From positions 124,001 through 188,000 of IMG/VR virus record IMGVR_UViG_3300050821_001527: 64,000 bases of DNA. The stretch is one strand, 5' to 3'. The notes under the pieces are model-generated. The model saw only the letters and a list, made by a program, of their open reading frames with translations, was not told the origin of the DNA and made no database searches. The position numbers and the translations under genes were made by a program. Origin of the DNA: a virus. The first letter of the stretch is position 1. Each line of letters starts with the position of its first letter. Positions 61,963-64,000 of this stretch are shown here, piece by piece.

Positions 61963-62199
61963 ATGCAAGACGAACCAGTAATCGGGTGGCCTTTGGAAGA
62001 TGCCTTGAAATTGATTTCCGAGGCGTATGACATTTACGCTTGGCTGGACGTGAACAAAACTACCCATCGTTCCATTCGCCTGACGCCCGAAAACGCGAGA
62101 CAGTGGTGCATCGAAGTCGCCGGGGATGGATTCAAGAAAATCCCCCTGTTTCGCAACGGCACCACGATTTTTCTCGGCAGCGTCGAGGGAAGAATTTAA
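61963..62199 (+). CDS. Hypothetical protein (78 aa)
   Basis: Acidic alpha/beta protein, no motif recognised. Followed by a promoter reading into non-coding DNA. Confidence 0.72.
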   Translation: MQDEPVIGWPLEDALKLISEAYDIYAWLDVNKTTHRSIRLTPENARQWCIEVAGDGFKKIPLFRNGTTIFLGSVEGRI

Positions 62200-62202
62200 C
62201 CC

Positions 62203-62231
62203 TTGACAAGCGGGGAAAAGGTGTGTAGGGT
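62203..62231 (+). promoter_or_regulatory. Promoter reading into non-coding block
   Basis: TTGACA, 17 bases, TAGGGT. By the usual spacing RNA starts about 62238 (ATAAGATTTTT), with no ORF for 480 bases. Confidence 0.78.
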
Positions 62232-62237
62232 TAGAGT

Positions 62238-62680
62238 ATAAGATTTTTCGTTCTTTTGACAATTATAGTCTCCGTGTCATTCGTCTAATGAAGGACAATC
62301 GGGCCTTGAACCCGAAAAGTATAGGACGCAATGCCTTTATGATAAACGGCGGCAAGGGATTGAGTTTTGATTGTAAAACATGCCGTGCATGGCCTGTTTC
62401 TTAGTCCCGCGTTTTTTTCCTGCAAGAAACTCGTTCGGTGGGTATTGCGATAGACTAAAAACCCTCCAAGGCGGCAAGTGCCCCGGTTCTGATACAGCCG
62501 AAAACTTGCATGTGGATTGCATCTACCAGTCCAGCTTTTAGACTTTTGTGCTACAACAATAATCCGTTAGGTTGCTGATTCGATAATATGCAAACAGTGT
62601 TAGCTCTTTGACTACAACAAAGACCGCCGTTTTATTCCTCCTAGAAAGGGTTTTGGGGCGCAATCCAAAATTACAATTTC
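62238..62680 (+). ncRNA. Non-coding transcribed block with tRNA-like segment
   Basis: No gene. Within it, at about 62257-62333, TGTCAT/ATGATA, D-stem GTC/GAC with AAG in the loop, anticodon-type arm TCGGG-CCTTGAA-CCCGA (TTG; C at position 33) and a T-arm-like AGG-ACGCAATG-CCT resemble the Gln tRNAs but lack CCA. Downstream are hairpins CATGC/GCATG and TTTTGG/CCAAAA and two CTACAACAA copies. Role unknown. Confidence 0.45.
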
Positions 62681-62682
62681 AG

Positions 62683-62711
62683 TTGACAATGGTAGAAACA
62701 TTTGCTTAAAT
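62683..62711 (+). promoter_or_regulatory. Sigma70-like promoter, leaderless
   Basis: TTGACA, 17 bases, TTAAAT, 6 bases to the ATG at 62718. Confidence 0.75.
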
Positions 62712-62717
62712 TAGACT

Positions 62718-63104
62718 ATGAAAATCAAAATCAATCGTGAATCTCTCGACGCTTTCGCTTCCCGCCTGTTCTATCTGGCGTGGCAGGCTTGTGGTGGCCC
62801 GCTTGGTATGGGTGTCTTTCAAGACCGTCCCGGTGCCTCCGAAAAGGACGTTTTCAACAATGTAATCACGGCGGGCGACTACGCCGGGGCGTTTGGTCGC
62901 GGCAAAAACGAGGTCTATGGCGACTACGTGTTTGGCCGAATGATGAAGTTCGGATTCACCATCTTGGACGATGGCGTTATCCAGTTCCGCAACACGGACT
63001 TCCGCCCCGATTATCAAGGGTTCTCGCGCAAGTATCCCACGATTGAAGCCTTGTTGAAGGCCACCGTGGAAAGCACCGGCATCCCATACGAAGTTGTGGA
63101 GTAA
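62718..63104 (+). CDS. Hypothetical protein (128 aa)
   Basis: NRESLDAFASRLFYLAWQACGGPLGMGVFQDRPGASEKDVF and YGDYVFGRMMKFGF are a pattern I have met in conserved phage proteins of unknown function. Alpha/beta. Confidence 0.74.
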   Translation: MKIKINRESLDAFASRLFYLAWQACGGPLGMGVFQDRPGASEKDVFNNVITAGDYAGAFGRGKNEVYGDYVFGRMMKFGFTILDDGVIQFRNTDFRPDYQGFSRKYPTIEALLKATVESTGIPYEVVE

Positions 63105-63111
63105 TTTGGTC

Positions 63112-63240
63112 TGCCCCATACGCTCTGGTTAATGCGGACGGGTTAAGCGGGATGCTTCCTATCCAAAGACAGATGGCAGACAGGTTCCGCGTGTTCGCGG
63201 ACGCACCGCTAGATTGAACCAGCAAGACTAGCGGGGAATT
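63112..63240 (+). ncRNA. Structured RNA upstream of the Leu-like tRNA
   Basis: GTCTGCC pairs with GGCAGAC, CCGCG-TGTT-CGCGG is a hairpin, CCGCTAG pairs with CTAGCGG, and CTGGTT (about 63130) can pair with AACCAG (about 63218) to give a pseudoknot-like link. Dense pairing and lack of an ORF argue for a functional RNA or leader. Family not recognised. Confidence 0.45.
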
Positions 63241-63513
63241 TGACGTGTGGCGGAATGTAAAGACGCAAGGCGAAAACACGGTCTAGCTGAGTAAGTCGGG
63301 GAGAACGCTACCCGAAAGTAAACTACTGAAATGCGGCAAGTCCTGAATTGACAGGCAGCGCGAACTGACCAGAACCAACTGGTGATACCGTTGATGGCGT
63401 AAGTAGCTCCACCATCAATCTGTGTGTAAGACCAATGGCTGAAATATGCCGACAGAAAGCGCATAAGATTAGTGAGCCGATATATCCATGCAGGTTTAAA
63501 TCCTGCCACGTCA
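63241..63513 (+). tRNA. Interrupted Leu-type tRNA-like gene (273 nt)
   Basis: TGACGTG pairs perfectly with CACGTCA; TG-GCGGAATGTAAAGACGC-A matches the D-arm of bacterial Leu tRNAs; T-arm GCAGG-TTTAAAT-CCTGC is directly before the 3' acceptor. About 190 extra bases lie between. Unlike the other tRNAs no CCA is encoded. Anticodon not located. GAATGTAAAGAC also occurs in E. coli tmRNA, probably by chance. Confidence 0.5.
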
Positions 63514-63526
63514 AAAAAATTCAATA

Positions 63527-63844
63527 AATATCAACGCTCAAGAGATTGACAACTACATCAAGGCGAATCACGCCGAAGCTTGGCCCGCAGTCAAGGCCGC
63601 TATCAGGCAGGCGATGGCTTATGCCGTCGAGGTCAACAACCAGAAGCCAAGGACAGTGATGGTTGAACACAATGGTCTTTGGGCTGGACGTGTCGCCACT
63701 GATGTTGAGGGCGAACTGAGTGTTATCATCGCCAATGACAACGCTTTCGACTTGCTCCAAGGCCGTTCCCCGCTTCCTTACGTCAAAGACATTACCCCAA
63801 GCGAGGCGACCCGCAAAAGACTTGTTGAAATTGCCACCGCATGA
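63527..63844 (+). CDS. Hypothetical protein, start codon unclear
   Basis: The ATG at 63614 gives a 76-residue protein (EVNNQKPRTVMVEHNGLWAGRV...), but 27 or so codons upstream also read like protein (INAQEIDNYIKANHAEAWPAV). They begin where other genes have TTCAATAAAT-ATG; here it is TTCAATAAAT-ATC. Either AUC is the start or the protein begins at 63614. Confidence 0.6.
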   Translation, partial: NINAQEIDNYIKANHAEAWPAVKAAIRQAMAYAVEVNNQKPRTVMVEHNGLWAGRVATDVEGELSVIIANDNAFDLLQGRSPLPYVKDITPSEATRKRLVEIATA

Positions 63845-63993
63845 ACGCATTCGAGCAGGGCTATCAAGCTAACTTGCTCTCTGAAAACCCCTTTTGGAAG
63901 GACTATCCTAACCAGAAAACCCCGGACGACGAAAAGATTCGAGCGTGGCAATGGGTGGACGGTTACGTGCAGAAAATCATTGACAATCACTGA
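63841..63993 (+). CDS. Ribosome-modulation-factor-like small protein (50 aa)
   Basis: NAFEQGYQANLLSENPFW...RAWQWVDGYVQKI follows the RMF/CrpP pattern (G-Y-x-A ... N-P ... W-x-x-G-Y). RMF dimerises ribosomes in resting cells; phage relatives have no proven role. ATGA overlap with the gene before. Confidence 0.5.
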   Translation: MNAFEQGYQANLLSENPFWKDYPNQKTPDDEKIRAWQWVDGYVQKIIDNH

Positions 63994-64000
63994 CAACCTT

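Noticed and set aside
63241-63513. tmRNA
   Set aside because: GAATGTAAAGAC and an ARRKHGLAE-like frame recall tmRNA, but the conserved 5' GGATTCGACGGG element, CCA and tag-ending LAA are missing; the D-arm is that of a Leu tRNA.
1-64000. CRISPR array, transposon or integrase/att site
   Set aside because: No regularly spaced direct repeats, no transposase or integrase reading frame and no flanking inverted repeats were seen.

Overview
The window looks like a large accessory and metabolic region of a tailed dsDNA bacteriophage with a big genome. It holds about 150 short, tightly packed genes, nearly all on the + strand and many overlapping by 1-4 bases (ATGA, TAATG). There is a dense tRNA array, five free-standing homing endonucleases (GIY-YIG and HNH), nucleotide-metabolism enzymes (thymidylate synthase, DHFR, dUTPase, dCMP deaminase, dGTP diphosphohydrolase-like, MazG-like), an ATP-dependent DNA ligase, T4 rIIA-like and rIIB-like genes, and families typical of phages (YopX, DUF4326, A1S_2505, PcfJ-like, SPFH, DHH). 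No capsid, tail, terminase or polymerase gene is visible. The host cannot be named. Promoters are clean sigma70 type (TTGACA, 16-17 bases, TAnnnT), and Shine-Dalgarno sites are almost absent.

Layout: 1-3100 tRNA array with an HNH gene and two small genes inside it. 3112-9830 cysteine-peptidase-like protein, a glycosyltransferase-sulfotransferase fusion, a phosphoesterase, a Pth2-like protein and more tRNAs (four Ser, two Thr, one odd D-arm-less one). 9870-13838 ATP-grasp, YopX, a Tat-signal-like protein and an M23 peptidase. 13873-14139 a structured RNA that I read as a phage RNase P RNA, followed by a GIY-YIG endonuclease. 14812-25132 lipoproteins, an SPFH protein, two phosphoesterases, a SLOG/DUF2493 protein and a cREC protein. 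25129-38603 nucleotide metabolism, a MunI-like restriction enzyme, RtcB and DHH. 38600-47564 small proteins, the DNA ligase and two minus-strand HNH genes. 47692-58862 the rIIB-like and rIIA-like genes, a HAD protein, two long CCA-ended tRNA-like RNAs and an HNH gene. 58893-63993 small genes plus two non-coding blocks with structured RNA.

Three features stand out. First, about 24 genes have a TTGAC promoter whose -10 box ends 5-9 bases (mostly exactly 6) before the start codon, so their transcripts should be leaderless. Second, most of the tRNAs lack the invariant T54-T55-C56 T-loop and the G18-G19 D-loop. They carry N-G-C in the T-loop together with A-G in the D-loop, whereas four of the five Ser-type or Tyr/Ser-like tRNAs with clear T-loops keep the canonical or T55 form. 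Third, the phage seems to carry its own RNA maturation and repair set: an RNase P-like RNA, RtcB ligase, a cREC cyclic-phosphate-type protein, a HAD protein of the RNA-repair type and a Pth2-like protein. These sit alongside several tRNA-like genes of 136-273 nt that contain insertions. I infer a phage-specific tRNA pathway; this is a hypothesis from sequence alone.
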